Of a stretch of 64,000 nucleotides of DNA, positions 1-9,131 are shown one piece after another. Each line of letters starts with the position of its first letter. Within the stretch, counting starts at the first letter, position 1. Under the pieces are notes generated by a model. The model made no database searches, was not told where the DNA came from, and was given only the letters and a program-made list of their open reading frames with translations. Position numbers and translations under genes: made by a program. The DNA lies in contig NZ_JABEDH010000001.1 of the NCBI RefSeq assembly GCF_029285175.1, forward strand, positions 806,001-870,000, given 5' to 3'. This stretch comes from Sulfitobacter sp. M05. Its GTDB lineage: Bacteria; Pseudomonadota; Alphaproteobacteria; Rhodobacterales; Rhodobacteraceae.

Positions 1-1635
1 GCTGGTGGTGCTGGCAATGACGTGATCGACACATCGGGGCCGGATCTGGCACCCGATCAGGGCTATCCTGATGCGGCGACAGACAGCTTGGGTTTTGCGG
101 GCGACGATGACCCGGAGAATGACCGCGACTCTGTCATAGGCGGGACGGGTGATGATACCATCACAACCGGCGATGACCGTGACACGATCAGTGGCGGTGC
201 CGGCGAGGATGTGATTGACGCAGGCATCGACAATGACCTTGTGACCGGAGGCGCGGACGATGACCGCATCGTTGGCGGCGAAGGCAGTGACACGATCTTA
301 GGTGGCGATGGCGATGATACGATCTATGCCGGCAATGATCCCGACGGCATCGGTGATTTGTTGGACATTCCGGATGAGGAAACTGCGGGGTCGCCGTTTT
401 CGCCGGATCGTAACCCGGACAACGGACGGGATGTTGTCTTGGGCGGTGCCGGTGACGATGTGATCTTTGGCGCTGACGATGGTGACAGCCTTGTCGGTGG
501 CTCGGGTGATGACACCATTGATGGCCAGATTGACGATGACACCATTCGGGGCGGATCGGGTGATGATTCCCTGCTGGGCGGTCAAGGGGATGACACCATT
601 GACGGCGGCACCGGCGAAGACACCCTGATGGGCGGCGACGGCGATGACACCCTGCGCGGGAACCGCAACGATGATATCCTGATGGGCGGCGATGGGGACG
701 ACGTCCTTGATGGCGGCGGTGATGATGATCTGCTAGAGGGCGGCGACGGCGACGACAACCTGCAAGGCGGTCAGGGGGATGACACCCTGCGCGGCGGCGC
801 AGGTGAAGACACCATGACAGGCGGTGCCGGTCAGGACATGTTTGCCGCGGTTGGTGCGGGGGATGTTGTTGACGGCGGGTCCGGCCCGATTGACACCGAC
901 ACGCTGGACCTGCGCGGTTCGGCCCCCGAAGGCGGGCGGCTTGAAGTTGTTTACACATCGGATGATCGGGAAGACGGTGTTGTTAATTATTTCAACGAAG
1001 AGGGCGAGGACGCCGGCCAGCTGGTGTTTGAAGAGATTGAAAACGTCATTCCCTGTTTCACGCCGGGCACCAAAATTGCCACGCCGAAAGGGGAACGCCG
1101 GGTCGAGACGCTGGCGGTTGGGGACCGTGTCATTACCCGCGACAATGGCATTCAGGAAATCCGTTGGGTTGGGGCCCGCAATATGTCCGGCGCCGAGCTG
1201 GCGCGTGCGGCCCACCTCAAGCCGGTGCTGATCCGTCAGGGGGCCCTTGGCAATGCCTTGCCCGAGCAGGATATGATGGTTTCCCCCAATCACCGGGTTC
1301 TGGTCGCCAATGACAAGACTGCACTTTATTTCGAAGAGCGTGAGGTTCTGGTGGCGGCCAAGCACCTGACAGATTTGGAAGGTGTGGACATCGTGGATGT
1401 ATCGCAGACCACCTATATCCATATCATGTTTGACCAGCATGAGGTGATCCTGTCTGACGGCACCTGGACCGAAAGCTTCCAGCCCGGCGACATGTCATTG
1501 GCCGGGATCGGCAAGGAACAAAGGCAGGAAATTCTGGAACTGTTCCCGGAATTGGCCACCAAGGCGGGTGTGGAAAGCTATGCATCGGCCCGCCGGTCAC
1601 TGAAAAAACACGAGGCCAAGCTGCTTACCGAATAG
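1..1635 (+). CDS. RTX calcium-binding repeat protein with C-terminal Hint domain (5' truncated by window edge)
   Basis: The frame is open from base 1, where repeat-type residues are already read, so the true start lies outside the window. The first two thirds consist of glycine/aspartate-rich nonapeptides (GGxGxDxUx type) that bind calcium in RTX proteins exported by type I secretion. After the repeats comes a PCFTPGT motif whose cysteine is encoded at 1054-1056, followed by an SPNHRV motif. These are hallmarks of the Hint (hedgehog/intein) domain common at the C-terminus of rhodobacteral RTX proteins, which may cleave the chain or handle a partner. A strong terminator follows. An extracellular or surface role is inferred; the substrate is unknown. 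Confidence 0.9.
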   Translation, partial: AGGAGNDVIDTSGPDLAPDQGYPDAATDSLGFAGDDDPENDRDSVIGGTGDDTITTGDDRDTISGGAGEDVIDAGIDNDLVTGGADDDRIVGGEGSDTILGGDGDDTIYAGNDPDGIGDLLDIPDEETAGSPFSPDRNPDNGRDVVLGGAGDDVIFGADDGDSLVGGSGDDTIDGQIDDDTIRGGSGDDSLLGGQGDDTIDGGTGEDTLMGGDGDDTLRGNRNDDILMGGDGDDVLDGGGDDDLLEGGDGDDNLQGGQGDDTLRGGAGEDTMTGGAGQDMFAAVGAGDVVDGGSGPIDTDTLDLRGSAPEGGRLEVVYTSDDREDGVVNYFNEEGEDAGQLVFEEIENVIPCFTPGTKIATPKGERRVETLAVGDRVITRDNGIQEIRWVGARNMSGAELARAAHLKPVLIRQGALGNALPEQDMMVSPNHRVLVANDKTALYFEEREVLVAAKHLTDLEGVDIVDVSQTTYIHIMFDQHEVILSDGTWTESFQPGDMSLAGIGKEQRQEILELFPELATKAGVESYASARRSLKKHEAKLLTE

Positions 1636-1747
1636 GCCGCATTTCAGGGGCGGGGGCCCCCGATAGGAAACAACGGCAGGCGGATTTATCGCCTGTCAGA
1701 AATATGCAGCTGTTTGTCAGGGATGTATCACCTTAGGCAAACGACCA

Positions 1748-1782
1748 GAGCGGGGCGGTAAACTGCCCCGCTCACTTTTTTG
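1748..1782 (+). terminator. Rho-independent terminator of the RTX gene
   Basis: A perfect 9-bp stem (GAGCGGGGC, 1748-1756, with GCCCCGCTC, 1765-1773) is followed by a T-rich run at 1775-1781. It lies 113 bases after the RTX stop and ends the + strand transcript before the convergent MocA-like gene. Confidence 0.85.
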
Positions 1783-1799
1783 GCTTTGGGGGCGGACCG

Positions 1800-2417
1800 T
1801 TACACAGGTGGGTGCTGCGCCCTGCGCCAGTTCTCCCAGTCTTCCGGTGTATCAAGGTCAAGGCGGGCCCGTTGCCCTTGCAAGGGCACCAATGTCACGC
1901 GCCCCTTGGCCTGGGCGACAACTTCGCGCCCGCCACTGTCTCCTGTCAGATCGGCAAAAGCGGGGAACAGGGTATGATCGAAAATGATCGGATGACCGGC
2001 ACCACCGTCCTGTGTGGCCCCGCGCCAGATCAGCGCACCTGTGTTAAGATCAATCGCATCTGCAACCGTCGCCAGATCACCCGCCGTGACATCGGGCAAA
2101 TCCCCCAGCAAGACCATCGCGCAAGGCGCAGTTGATGGCAGGGCAGCAAAGGCCCGGCGCAGGCTGGCGTTCATCCCTTCATCGGCGTCCGGCACTGCAA
2201 AAGGCAGCACTTCCAACCCCCTAAGGGCATCATACCGGGCGTGGGGCGGTGTGGGGAGGGCAACCAGCACAGGGCCATTGGTGACGGCGCAGGCCTTCAA
2301 AGCCTGTTGGCGCAGCAGCGGTAGACCGTCTACCTCCTCAAGCAACTTATCACGTCCGCGCATACGGCTTGAGGCACCGGCAGCAAGGATGATGATGGGC
2401 AAATTATGTCTTGTCAT
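1800..2417 (-). CDS. MocA/MobA-like nucleotidyltransferase
   Basis: A 205-residue protein of the MobA-like NTP transferase family. The N-terminus reads IIILAAGASSRM followed by a conserved Arg-Asp-Lys, the nucleotide-binding loop. A LLGDLPDV motif in the middle is the metal-binding aspartate region. Length and motifs fit molybdenum cofactor cytidylyltransferase (MocA), which adds CMP to molybdopterin for xanthine-dehydrogenase-type enzymes. MobA and other sugar-nucleotide transferases share the fold. No molybdoenzyme gene is next to it here, so the substrate is uncertain. It stands alone, convergent with the RTX gene. Confidence 0.75.
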   Translation of the reverse strand: MTRHNLPIIILAAGASSRMRGRDKLLEEVDGLPLLRQQALKACAVTNGPVLVALPTPPHARYDALRGLEVLPFAVPDADEGMNASLRRAFAALPSTAPCAMVLLGDLPDVTAGDLATVADAIDLNTGALIWRGATQDGGAGHPIIFDHTLFPAFADLTGDSGGREVVAQAKGRVTLVPLQGQRARLDLDTPEDWENWRRAQHPPV

Positions 2418-2486
2418 ACCGCCACCTTAACCGCCGCAGGCAGCAATGGTAAGGTGGCGGTCTTTTCATGCTTCATCGGCGCTTAT

Positions 2487-2581
2487 AGCGTTTCGCGTTT
2501 ACATTGAAGCACACAGTATCATCTAACGTGTTGAAATCGCTGATTTCAGGCAGCGTTAGATGTTTCAGGTTACACGCAAAC
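2487..2581. repeat. Palindromic intergenic repeat, copy A
   Basis: Imperfect outer arms (2487-2510 and 2563-2581), an inner exact pair CATCTAACG (2520-2528) with CGTTAGATG (2554-2562), and a central GAAATC-GCT-GATTTC hairpin (2533-2547) make one nested palindrome of about 95 bp. The outer arm resembles those of copies B, C and D. It lies just after the stop of the dehydrogenase gene on the - strand. Confidence 0.6.
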
Positions 2582-2585
2582 TTCT

Positions 2586-5003
2586 CTAGCCACGCATTGC
2601 AGTGCCATCAGGATCAAAAAGTGCTGTTGTGATGAGCGTCGCCGGGCGCATCTGCCCAAGAATTTCGATCTCGACGGCAAGCCCTTCTTGGGCACGATCG
2701 CGCGGCACAAATCCAAGGGCCACCGAGGTGTTGGAAAAATGCGAATACCCGCCGGATGTGCAAAAACCAACCACTGCCCCGTCCAGCCAGATCGGTTCGT
2801 ACCCCTGCACGTCGGCATCTTGTGCCTCAACCTTAAAGGCAACCAATTGACGGGCAGGGGGCGTTGCGCGCTCGGCTTCGGCGGCGGCGCGACCGATGAA
2901 ATCGGTGTTTTTCTTAAAGCTGATGAACCGGTCCAACCCAGTTTCCGCCGCGGTGTAATCCGGCGAAAATTCGGCCATCCACGAGCCAAAGAACTTGTCC
3001 AGCCGCAAAGACATCATCGCGCGCATCCCAAACGGGGTGATCCCATGCGCCTGTCCTGCGCTCCAAAGGGTGTTCCAAAGGCTACGCTGATCCATCGGGT
3101 TGCAATAAACTTCGAACCCCAAATCGCCGGTATAACTGACCCTTTGCACGATGCAGCTGCTTTGTCCGACGGTCATTTCGCGCACATCAAGAAATTTCAT
3201 ATCGCTGACGTCGTGGCGGGTGCAGGCCTGAAGCACATCCCTGGCCCGTGGTCCCGCGATTTGAAATCCAGTGCGCCGGTCAGAGATGTTTTCGACGTCA
3301 ACTCCGTCTTGCAAGTGGTTGAGGAACCAGCGGAAATGGTAAGCCTGCGAACCGTAAGATGCGGTCAGCTGAAACAGGTCCTCAGCCAGACAAGAGATGG
3401 TGAAATCCCCAATCAACTTGCCCTTTTCCGATAGCATCGGTGTGAGGGACAAACGTCCCTTGGCCGGCACACGCCCCGCCATGATCTGGTCCAGCCAAGC
3501 CCGCGCCTGTGGGCCTTTGACCAAATATTTACCAAAATTCTGCACTTCATTGATGCCGACGCTTTCACGCACCGCTTTCACTTCGCGGGCAGTGGCCCCA
3601 AAAGCGTCCGAGCGGCGGAAGGAGGGGGTTTCAAAATCCGGCTCTGCGCCAGTTGCAAAGTAATTGGCCACTTCCAGCCCGTATTGCTGGCCCCAGACCG
3701 CGCCCATCTTGCTAAAGATGTCATACATCGGCGTGGTGCGATGTGGCCGTGCGGCGGGCAGTTCTTCGTTGGGGTAGGAGACGGAAAACCGTTTTTGATA
3801 GTTCTCGATCACCTTTGGCAAGGTATACCCGGGGGTGATCCAATCCCCGAACCGCGCAACATCCATCGCCATGACATCGCGTTCAGGTTCGCCTTCGATC
3901 ATCCATTGCGCCAGCATCAGACCGACGCCCCCACCTTGGGAAAAGCCAGCCATAACACCACATGCAGACCAATAATTGCGCATTCCGGGCACGGGCCCAA
4001 CCAGAGGGTTTCCGTCAGGGGCAAAGGTAAACGGCCCGTGAATGACATTCTTCACCCCCGCGCGTTCCAGATCGGGGAACCGTTTATAGGCAAAGGCGAT
4101 GCTGTCCTCGATCTTGTCGAAGTCATCCTGCAACAAGTCCTGTCCAAAGGACCACGGGGTGCCGTCAACCGCCCAAGGCCGGCAGGGTTGTTCGTAAAAT
4201 CCGATACACAGGCCTTTGCCCTCTTGGCGCAGATAGGATTCGCCGGCCGGGTCCATCACATGGGGATGTTCGATCCCGTCCTTCATCATCTCGACAATCA
4301 TCGGCACGTCTTCGGTAACCAGATACTGGTGTTCCATCGGATGCAGCGGGAAATAGACACCGGCCATCGCCCCGACTTCACGCGCCCATAGCCCCCCTGC
4401 GTTAACGATATGCTCGGCGTGGATATTGCCCTTGTCGGTGATCACATCCCAGGTACCATCCGGGCGTTGGTTTGTCTCTTGTACCATACAATGGGTTTCA
4501 ATGGTCGCTCCGCCCATCTTGGCCGCACGGGCATAGGCATGGGTGGTACCCGAAGGATCAAGATGCCCGTCCAGCGGATCGTAAAGTCCGCCGATGATCC
4601 CGTCGGTGTTGGTAACCGGTGCGATTTTCCTGATTTCTTCGGGACCAACGATTTCCGTATCCAGCCCCATAAACCGGTGCTTGGCGCGTTCTGCCAGCAG
4701 CATGTCAAACCGGTCCTGATTGTCGGCCAGAGTCACGCCACCCACGTGATGCAATCCGCAAGACATGCCGGTGATCTCTTCCAACTCCTTGTACAGCCGG
4801 ATCGTATACCCCTGAAGCGCGGCCATATTCGTATCACCGTTCAGCGTGTGAAACCCGCCCGCGGCATGCCATGTGGAGCCGGAGGTGAGTTCCGAACGTT
4901 CAACCAGCATGACATCGGACCAGCCCAGTTTGGTCAGATGGTAAAGAACCGACGCGCCGACGACGCCGCCGCCAATAATCAGAACACGGGTGGATGTTTG
5001 CAT
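2586..5003 (-). CDS. FAD-dependent dimethylglycine/sarcosine dehydrogenase-like protein
   Basis: An 805-residue protein with an N-terminal DAO-type FAD domain (dinucleotide motif IIGGGVVGAS at residues 9-18) and a C-terminal GcvT-like aminomethyl domain with GCV_T barrel, which binds tetrahydrofolate in this family. The motif GSTWHAAGG places a histidine at residue 46, equivalent to the histidine that carries covalent FAD in dimethylglycine and sarcosine dehydrogenases. The likely role is oxidative demethylation of a methylated amine with transfer of the one-carbon unit to folate. The start ATG has a good AAGGAG Shine-Dalgarno sequence. A paralogue of nearly equal length lies at 5546-7969. 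The exact substrate cannot be read from sequence. Confidence 0.85.
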   Translation of the reverse strand: MQTSTRVLIIGGGVVGASVLYHLTKLGWSDVMLVERSELTSGSTWHAAGGFHTLNGDTNMAALQGYTIRLYKELEEITGMSCGLHHVGGVTLADNQDRFDMLLAERAKHRFMGLDTEIVGPEEIRKIAPVTNTDGIIGGLYDPLDGHLDPSGTTHAYARAAKMGGATIETHCMVQETNQRPDGTWDVITDKGNIHAEHIVNAGGLWAREVGAMAGVYFPLHPMEHQYLVTEDVPMIVEMMKDGIEHPHVMDPAGESYLRQEGKGLCIGFYEQPCRPWAVDGTPWSFGQDLLQDDFDKIEDSIAFAYKRFPDLERAGVKNVIHGPFTFAPDGNPLVGPVPGMRNYWSACGVMAGFSQGGGVGLMLAQWMIEGEPERDVMAMDVARFGDWITPGYTLPKVIENYQKRFSVSYPNEELPAARPHRTTPMYDIFSKMGAVWGQQYGLEVANYFATGAEPDFETPSFRRSDAFGATAREVKAVRESVGINEVQNFGKYLVKGPQARAWLDQIMAGRVPAKGRLSLTPMLSEKGKLIGDFTISCLAEDLFQLTASYGSQAYHFRWFLNHLQDGVDVENISDRRTGFQIAGPRARDVLQACTRHDVSDMKFLDVREMTVGQSSCIVQRVSYTGDLGFEVYCNPMDQRSLWNTLWSAGQAHGITPFGMRAMMSLRLDKFFGSWMAEFSPDYTAAETGLDRFISFKKNTDFIGRAAAEAERATPPARQLVAFKVEAQDADVQGYEPIWLDGAVVGFCTSGGYSHFSNTSVALGFVPRDRAQEGLAVEIEILGQMRPATLITTALFDPDGTAMRG

Positions 5004-5105
5004 GGGGGATCTCCTTCACTGGGTGACCCTAGGTGACGGCGGGGCTTTCTCCTTTGCAAGTCTGAAACCGACGTAATTTGTCGCAGTAAACCGATGAGTC
5101 TGGCC

Positions 5106-5136
5106 TTGACACTTAAAGTTGTTAATATTTAGTTAA
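5106..5136 (+). promoter_or_regulatory. Possible promoter and CtrA-type box upstream of the Cys-rich gene
   Basis: A TTGACA hexamer is present at 5106-5111. TTAA-N7-TTAA, the core of the alphaproteobacterial CtrA binding site, lies at 5122-5136, with one further TTAA at 5113-5116. The site is 35 bases before the ATG at 5171. The region is A/T rich, so a chance match is possible. Confidence 0.4.
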
Positions 5137-5170
5137 TTCCACTAAAGATAAACGTTGTTGGGGTTCTAAA

Positions 5171-5422
5171 ATGTATAAATCAGGTATTGCTCTGTTGTTC
5201 GGGCTGCTGATGGCCGTGGGAAATGCTTCTGCCGCGCCAATGCAGAGTTTCAGCGCCCCGCCAGAGATGACATCGCTTGAACAGTTCCTGAAATTCATCG
5301 GTCCACAGGAATTGAAAGCCGCGTGTTGCAAGACCTGTCGCAAGGGAAAGGCCTGCGGGAACAGTTGCATTTCGCGTGACAAATCCTGCCGAAAAGGGGT
5401 GGGCTGTGCTTGTAATGGATAG
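5171..5422 (+). CDS. Small secreted cysteine-rich protein of unknown function
   Basis: An 83-residue protein. Residues 1-21 form a signal peptide (short basic start, hydrophobic core, cleavage near NASA-A). The mature chain has about 30 ordinary residues, then a basic tail with eight cysteines at 52, 53, 56, 62, 66, 73, 79 and 81 in the order CC-C-C-GxSC-C-GCAC. The cysteine count and spacing suggest disulfides or metal binding in the periplasm or outside the cell. I recall similar tails in other small bacterial secreted proteins but know of no assigned function. A TTAA-N7-TTAA site precedes it. It sits between two dehydrogenase paralogues without forming an operon with either. Confidence 0.7.
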   Translation: MYKSGIALLFGLLMAVGNASAAPMQSFSAPPEMTSLEQFLKFIGPQELKAACCKTCRKGKACGNSCISRDKSCRKGVGCACNG

Positions 5423-5456
5423 AGCCAGCCGTCTGACTTAAAAGGGATGTGATTTT

Positions 5457-5473
5457 CCGACAGAACATGTCGG
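5457..5473. repeat. Short inverted repeat after the Cys-rich gene
   Basis: CCGACA (5457-5462) and TGTCGG (5468-5473) form a perfect 6-bp stem with a 5-base loop. There is no T-run, so this is either a weak terminator-like hairpin or an operator for the dehydrogenase gene at 5546. Confidence 0.35.
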
Positions 5474-5545
5474 GGAACGGCAATCGGTGGCCATTGGTCA
5501 GGGCCAGATTAGGTCTTAACGAAACCAAACGCCAGGACCCTGCCC

Positions 5546-7969
5546 ATGCGCACCCATGCCCAAGCTGTTGTGATCGGAGGCGGTGTTATCGGCTGCTCGA
5601 TCCTTTATCATTTGACCAAACTTGGCTGGACCGATGTGGTTCTAATGGAACGTGACGAGCTGACGTCGGGATCGACATGGCACGCGGCGGCCAACATTCA
5701 CGGGTTGCATGACAATAACAACATCACCCGCATTCAGAATTACACGATGGATCTTTATAACGCGCTTGAGGCCGAGACCGGGCAGTCTTGCGGCGTGTTC
5801 CAACCCGGCAGCCTTTATCTGGCGCAGACCGAGGCACGCGAACATCAGCTGCGTTTGCAGGCAGCAAAGGCGAAATATTACAACATGCCGTTCCGCGAGG
5901 TTTCCCGCGCGGAGGCCGAGGCGCTGCATCCGCTGGTCAATTACGACGGCATTCGTTGTATCATGTTCGAGGAGAACGGCGGCAATGTTGATCCTTCCGG
6001 GGTGACCAATGCCTATGCCACCGGTGCCCGCCAGAACGGTGCCGAGATTATCCGGTTCTGTCCCGTCACAGGCACCGAACAACAGCCCGACGGCACATGG
6101 ATTGTGCGCACCGAAAAGGGGGACATCGCCACCCAGTGGATCGTGAATGCCGCCGGGCTGTGGGGCCGTGAAGTGGCGGCAATGGCTGGGGTGAAACTGC
6201 CGCTTCAGCCTACGGAACACCAGTATTTTGTAACCGAAACCATTGCCGAGATCGACGGTCTGGACCGGCGACTGCCTTCGGTGGCGGACCGTGACGGCGA
6301 GTATTACCTGCGTCAGGAAGGCAAGGGGCTGCTTGTTGGGGCTTATGAAAAAGACATGCGGTTCTGGGCCGAGGACGGCACACCGCAGGGTTTTGGGCAT
6401 GAATTGTTCGCCGATGATCTAGAACGGATCGAAGACAATATGATGCGCGCGATTGACCGCGTTCCGGCGGTTGGAACCGCGGGGATCAAGCGGGTGATCA
6501 ACGGGCCGATGATCTGGTCGCCGGACAGCAATGTCCTGTTCGGCCCCTTGCCGGAACTGTCCAACTATTTCTGTTGTAACGGAATTATTCCCGGGTTCTC
6601 GCAATCCGGCGGCATGGGGCTGTTGGCGGCAGATTGGATTGTCACCGGTGAAAGCCGCTATGACATGTTTGCATGGGATGTCGCGCGGTTCGGCGATTGG
6701 GCGGATGCAGCCTTTACCAAGGCGCGGGTGGGCGACCAATATGCCAACCGGTTCAAGATCCATTTCCCGAATGAGGAACGCAGTGCTGGCAGGCCGATGC
6801 GCAAACGTCCCGCCTATGACGCCCAGCGCGATTTGGGGGCGGTGTTCGGATTGAATTACGGCTGGGAACATCCGCTTTATTACGGGCAGCCGGTTGGATC
6901 CGAGGATGTGACCGAAGGTTTCACCCGGCAGGGCTGGTGGGAACAGGTTGGCCGCGAAAGCCGGATGCTGCGCGAGCAGGCGGGCATTATCGATATTTCC
7001 AATTTCGCGAAGTACCGATGCGCCGGTCCCGGTGCCGAAACATGGCTGAACGCCTTGTTCGCGAATAACATGCCCAAGGCGGTTGGGCGCTCTTGTTTGA
7101 CACCTCTGATCGGTACACGCGGCGGGATCGCGGGTGATTTCACCGTGACACGTATGGGCGATGAGGAGTTCTGGATCATCGGGTCGGGGATGGCCGAGCG
7201 GTATCATCAGCGGTTCTTCAAACAAATACCGCTGCCCGAGGGCACAACGTTCGAGAGCCGGACAGAGGCGATGTGCGGATTTAACGTCGCCGGACCAAAG
7301 TCGCGCGAGATATTGCAGCGGATGACCAACACGTCCCTTGCGACAGAGGACTTTGCCTTCATGCGCTCGGCTTGGGTCGAACTGGCAGGGGTGCGATGTC
7401 TTGCGCTTCGGGTAAGCTTCACCGGGGATCTGGGCTGGGAATTGCATTGCGCGGTCGAGGATCAGGCCCGGCTCTTTGCGGCGCTTATCGCTGAAGGGGC
7501 GGCCCATGGGGCGGGGCCTGTAGGATCGCGGGCGCTGATGTCACTGCGGATCGAAAAGGGGTATGGTTCATGGAGCCGCGAATATTCCCCCGAATACTGG
7601 CCGCAGGAAGTTGGCCTTGAACGCCTGTGCAAGATGGACAAGGATTTTCTTAACAAAGCGGCTGTGGCCGAAACAATGGCAAAGCCGGCCCGGGAACGCC
7701 TTGTTGTGCTGGCGCTCGATGCAGCACAAACCGATGCCTCGAACGCGGATGCTTCCGGCGGCGAGCCGATCTTTAGGAACGGCGAGGGGATCGGGCGCGT
7801 GACATCGGGTGCTTATGGGTATGGGGTGGGGCAATCCCTGGCCTTGGGGTTTGTCAAAGATGCGGAACCCGGGGACGTCGTCGATGTGATGGTGCTTGGC
7901 CTGCCCCATCAGGCAACCATTCTGGCAGAGCCGCCGTTTGACCCACAGGGCAGCAAGCTGCGCAGTTAA
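5546..7969 (+). CDS. FAD-dependent dimethylglycine/sarcosine dehydrogenase-like protein (paralogue)
   Basis: An 807-residue protein with the same layout as the one at 2586-5003. It has an N-terminal FAD motif (VVIGGGVIGCS, residues 8-18), GSTWHAA with the flavin-linking histidine at residue 46, and a C-terminal GcvT-like folate domain. The family oxidises N-methylated amines such as dimethylglycine or sarcosine and passes formaldehyde to tetrahydrofolate. The two paralogues differ around the substrate side of the FAD domain (GGFHTLNGD here replaced by ANIHGLHDN), which suggests different substrates. The start ATG has only a weak Shine-Dalgarno sequence. It is convergent with the PilZ gene, leaving 17 bases between them. 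Confidence 0.85.
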   Translation: MRTHAQAVVIGGGVIGCSILYHLTKLGWTDVVLMERDELTSGSTWHAAANIHGLHDNNNITRIQNYTMDLYNALEAETGQSCGVFQPGSLYLAQTEAREHQLRLQAAKAKYYNMPFREVSRAEAEALHPLVNYDGIRCIMFEENGGNVDPSGVTNAYATGARQNGAEIIRFCPVTGTEQQPDGTWIVRTEKGDIATQWIVNAAGLWGREVAAMAGVKLPLQPTEHQYFVTETIAEIDGLDRRLPSVADRDGEYYLRQEGKGLLVGAYEKDMRFWAEDGTPQGFGHELFADDLERIEDNMMRAIDRVPAVGTAGIKRVINGPMIWSPDSNVLFGPLPELSNYFCCNGIIPGFSQSGGMGLLAADWIVTGESRYDMFAWDVARFGDWADAAFTKARVGDQYANRFKIHFPNEERSAGRPMRKRPAYDAQRDLGAVFGLNYGWEHPLYYGQPVGSEDVTEGFTRQGWWEQVGRESRMLREQAGIIDISNFAKYRCAGPGAETWLNALFANNMPKAVGRSCLTPLIGTRGGIAGDFTVTRMGDEEFWIIGSGMAERYHQRFFKQIPLPEGTTFESRTEAMCGFNVAGPKSREILQRMTNTSLATEDFAFMRSAWVELAGVRCLALRVSFTGDLGWELHCAVEDQARLFAALIAEGAAHGAGPVGSRALMSLRIEKGYGSWSREYSPEYWPQEVGLERLCKMDKDFLNKAAVAETMAKPARERLVVLALDAAQTDASNADASGGEPIFRNGEGIGRVTSGAYGYGVGQSLALGFVKDAEPGDVVDVMVLGLPHQATILAEPPFDPQGSKLRS

Positions 7970-7986
7970 GGGCTTTCGGCCTGCTG

Positions 7987-8964
7987 TCACGACCCGATGC
8001 CGAAAGAACGACGGCGAATGTTGTACCAATGTAGAGAACTGAGGTCGTAACGCGCAGGGCGCAGGGAATTGTGCAATACTTCCCGCCGTTTTTTCTGGCT
8101 TAACGGCGTGGAGAATATAACCTGATAGAAGTCGTTTCCCTCGGTCAATGTGCGGGCATTCAAGGTATAATCGCCAACCTTGATGTTGAAATAGGTGCCG
8201 CGCGCAATCAAAGCGGTATCGCCGCCGTCCAGTTCATCATCACTCTCGGCCAACATGGCCGGGACGATGGTGCATCCTCGCCGGCTGATGTTTGTAATCC
8301 GCCCGTCGATGCGTCGGCCCAGAACATGCGCGTGCATTGGGACATCGCAAATGGAGCGTCCACGATGAACAATGCGAAACACCTTAAGCGCGATATGAAC
8401 CGCAATAGCAAACAATACAGCGAGAACAAGGCCCAGCATCGCAACCCCCAGCAGACGCAACTGGTTGCGGTGTTCGGCAATCTCGGCTTCGATATCAGCA
8501 ACCCATCTTGGCAGGCGACGCCATCTTGCGGTTTGACCGGGACGAATAGAGGCCGGTCGACTGTGATCGGGAGTTGTCGCCGCGTTAAGGTCGGTTTGTC
8601 CGCGACAGGCTTCGTGCAAAACGGTCGCGGTTTTGGCAAGATCCTGATCAAAGGTTACAGGGCGGTTCAATTCCTCCTGCGGGCGATCAGCGATGAACAT
8701 CAGTACGGTCAGGAAATGGCGCACAGAGCCGAAAGAATGCGCCTGTCCCGACTGTCGCAGGATCGCCAGCATGTCATCATTGTTGATGCTGCGGATTAAT
8801 TTGTTGATTTCGGTCAGGCGGTTCTGGTCTGGCCCTGTCTCGACGCTAAAGGTGTCTTGTGCCAGATCGATCACTGACATAAGTTGGTCGCAGTCGGCAT
8901 AGGCCATGCCAGGCAGCCAGAGCCAAGCCAAACAAACCAGTCCAAATGATCTTAAAATCCGCAT
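7987..8964 (-). CDS. Membrane-anchored PilZ-domain protein
   Basis: A 325-residue protein. Residues 1-23 form a signal peptide (ending AYA-D). A presumably periplasmic helical segment of about 140 residues follows, then one transmembrane helix near residues 168-193. The C-terminal domain has an RGR motif followed by RITNISRRG, matching the RxxxR and (D/N)xSxxG signatures by which PilZ domains bind cyclic di-GMP. The protein probably links a periplasmic module to cytoplasmic c-di-GMP sensing. The N-terminal domain is not recognised. A hydrophobic start and downstream membrane helix agree with this topology. Confidence is good for PilZ and low for the role. Confidence 0.7.
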   Translation of the reverse strand: MRILRSFGLVCLAWLWLPGMAYADCDQLMSVIDLAQDTFSVETGPDQNRLTEINKLIRSINNDDMLAILRQSGQAHSFGSVRHFLTVLMFIADRPQEELNRPVTFDQDLAKTATVLHEACRGQTDLNAATTPDHSRPASIRPGQTARWRRLPRWVADIEAEIAEHRNQLRLLGVAMLGLVLAVLFAIAVHIALKVFRIVHRGRSICDVPMHAHVLGRRIDGRITNISRRGCTIVPAMLAESDDELDGGDTALIARGTYFNIKVGDYTLNARTLTEGNDFYQVIFSTPLSQKKRREVLHNSLRPARYDLSSLHWYNIRRRSFGIGS

Positions 8965-9131
8965 GTCTTCCTTGTGGGCCGTTCCGTCGGCCCGTTCCTC
9001 AGGTGGTATGCAAGATTGATCTTAATGTCCGGTTACGCAGGGACGGTTGTTGACGCGAAAACCTCACTGCGCGCGGCTTGGTGCCGATGTATTCGGACCC
9101 GGTGTTTAGGCCTGGCAACAGATAACGTGGT

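Noticed and set aside
188..958. 256-residue antisense frame rich in Arg/His/Cys in the RTX gene
   Set aside because: It is the reverse shadow of Gly/Asp repeat codons, with periodic composition and no ribosome site.
5463..5478. GAAC repeat read as an SOS box
   Set aside because: The spacing is eight bases, not seven, and it lies in a short hairpin upstream of a metabolic gene.
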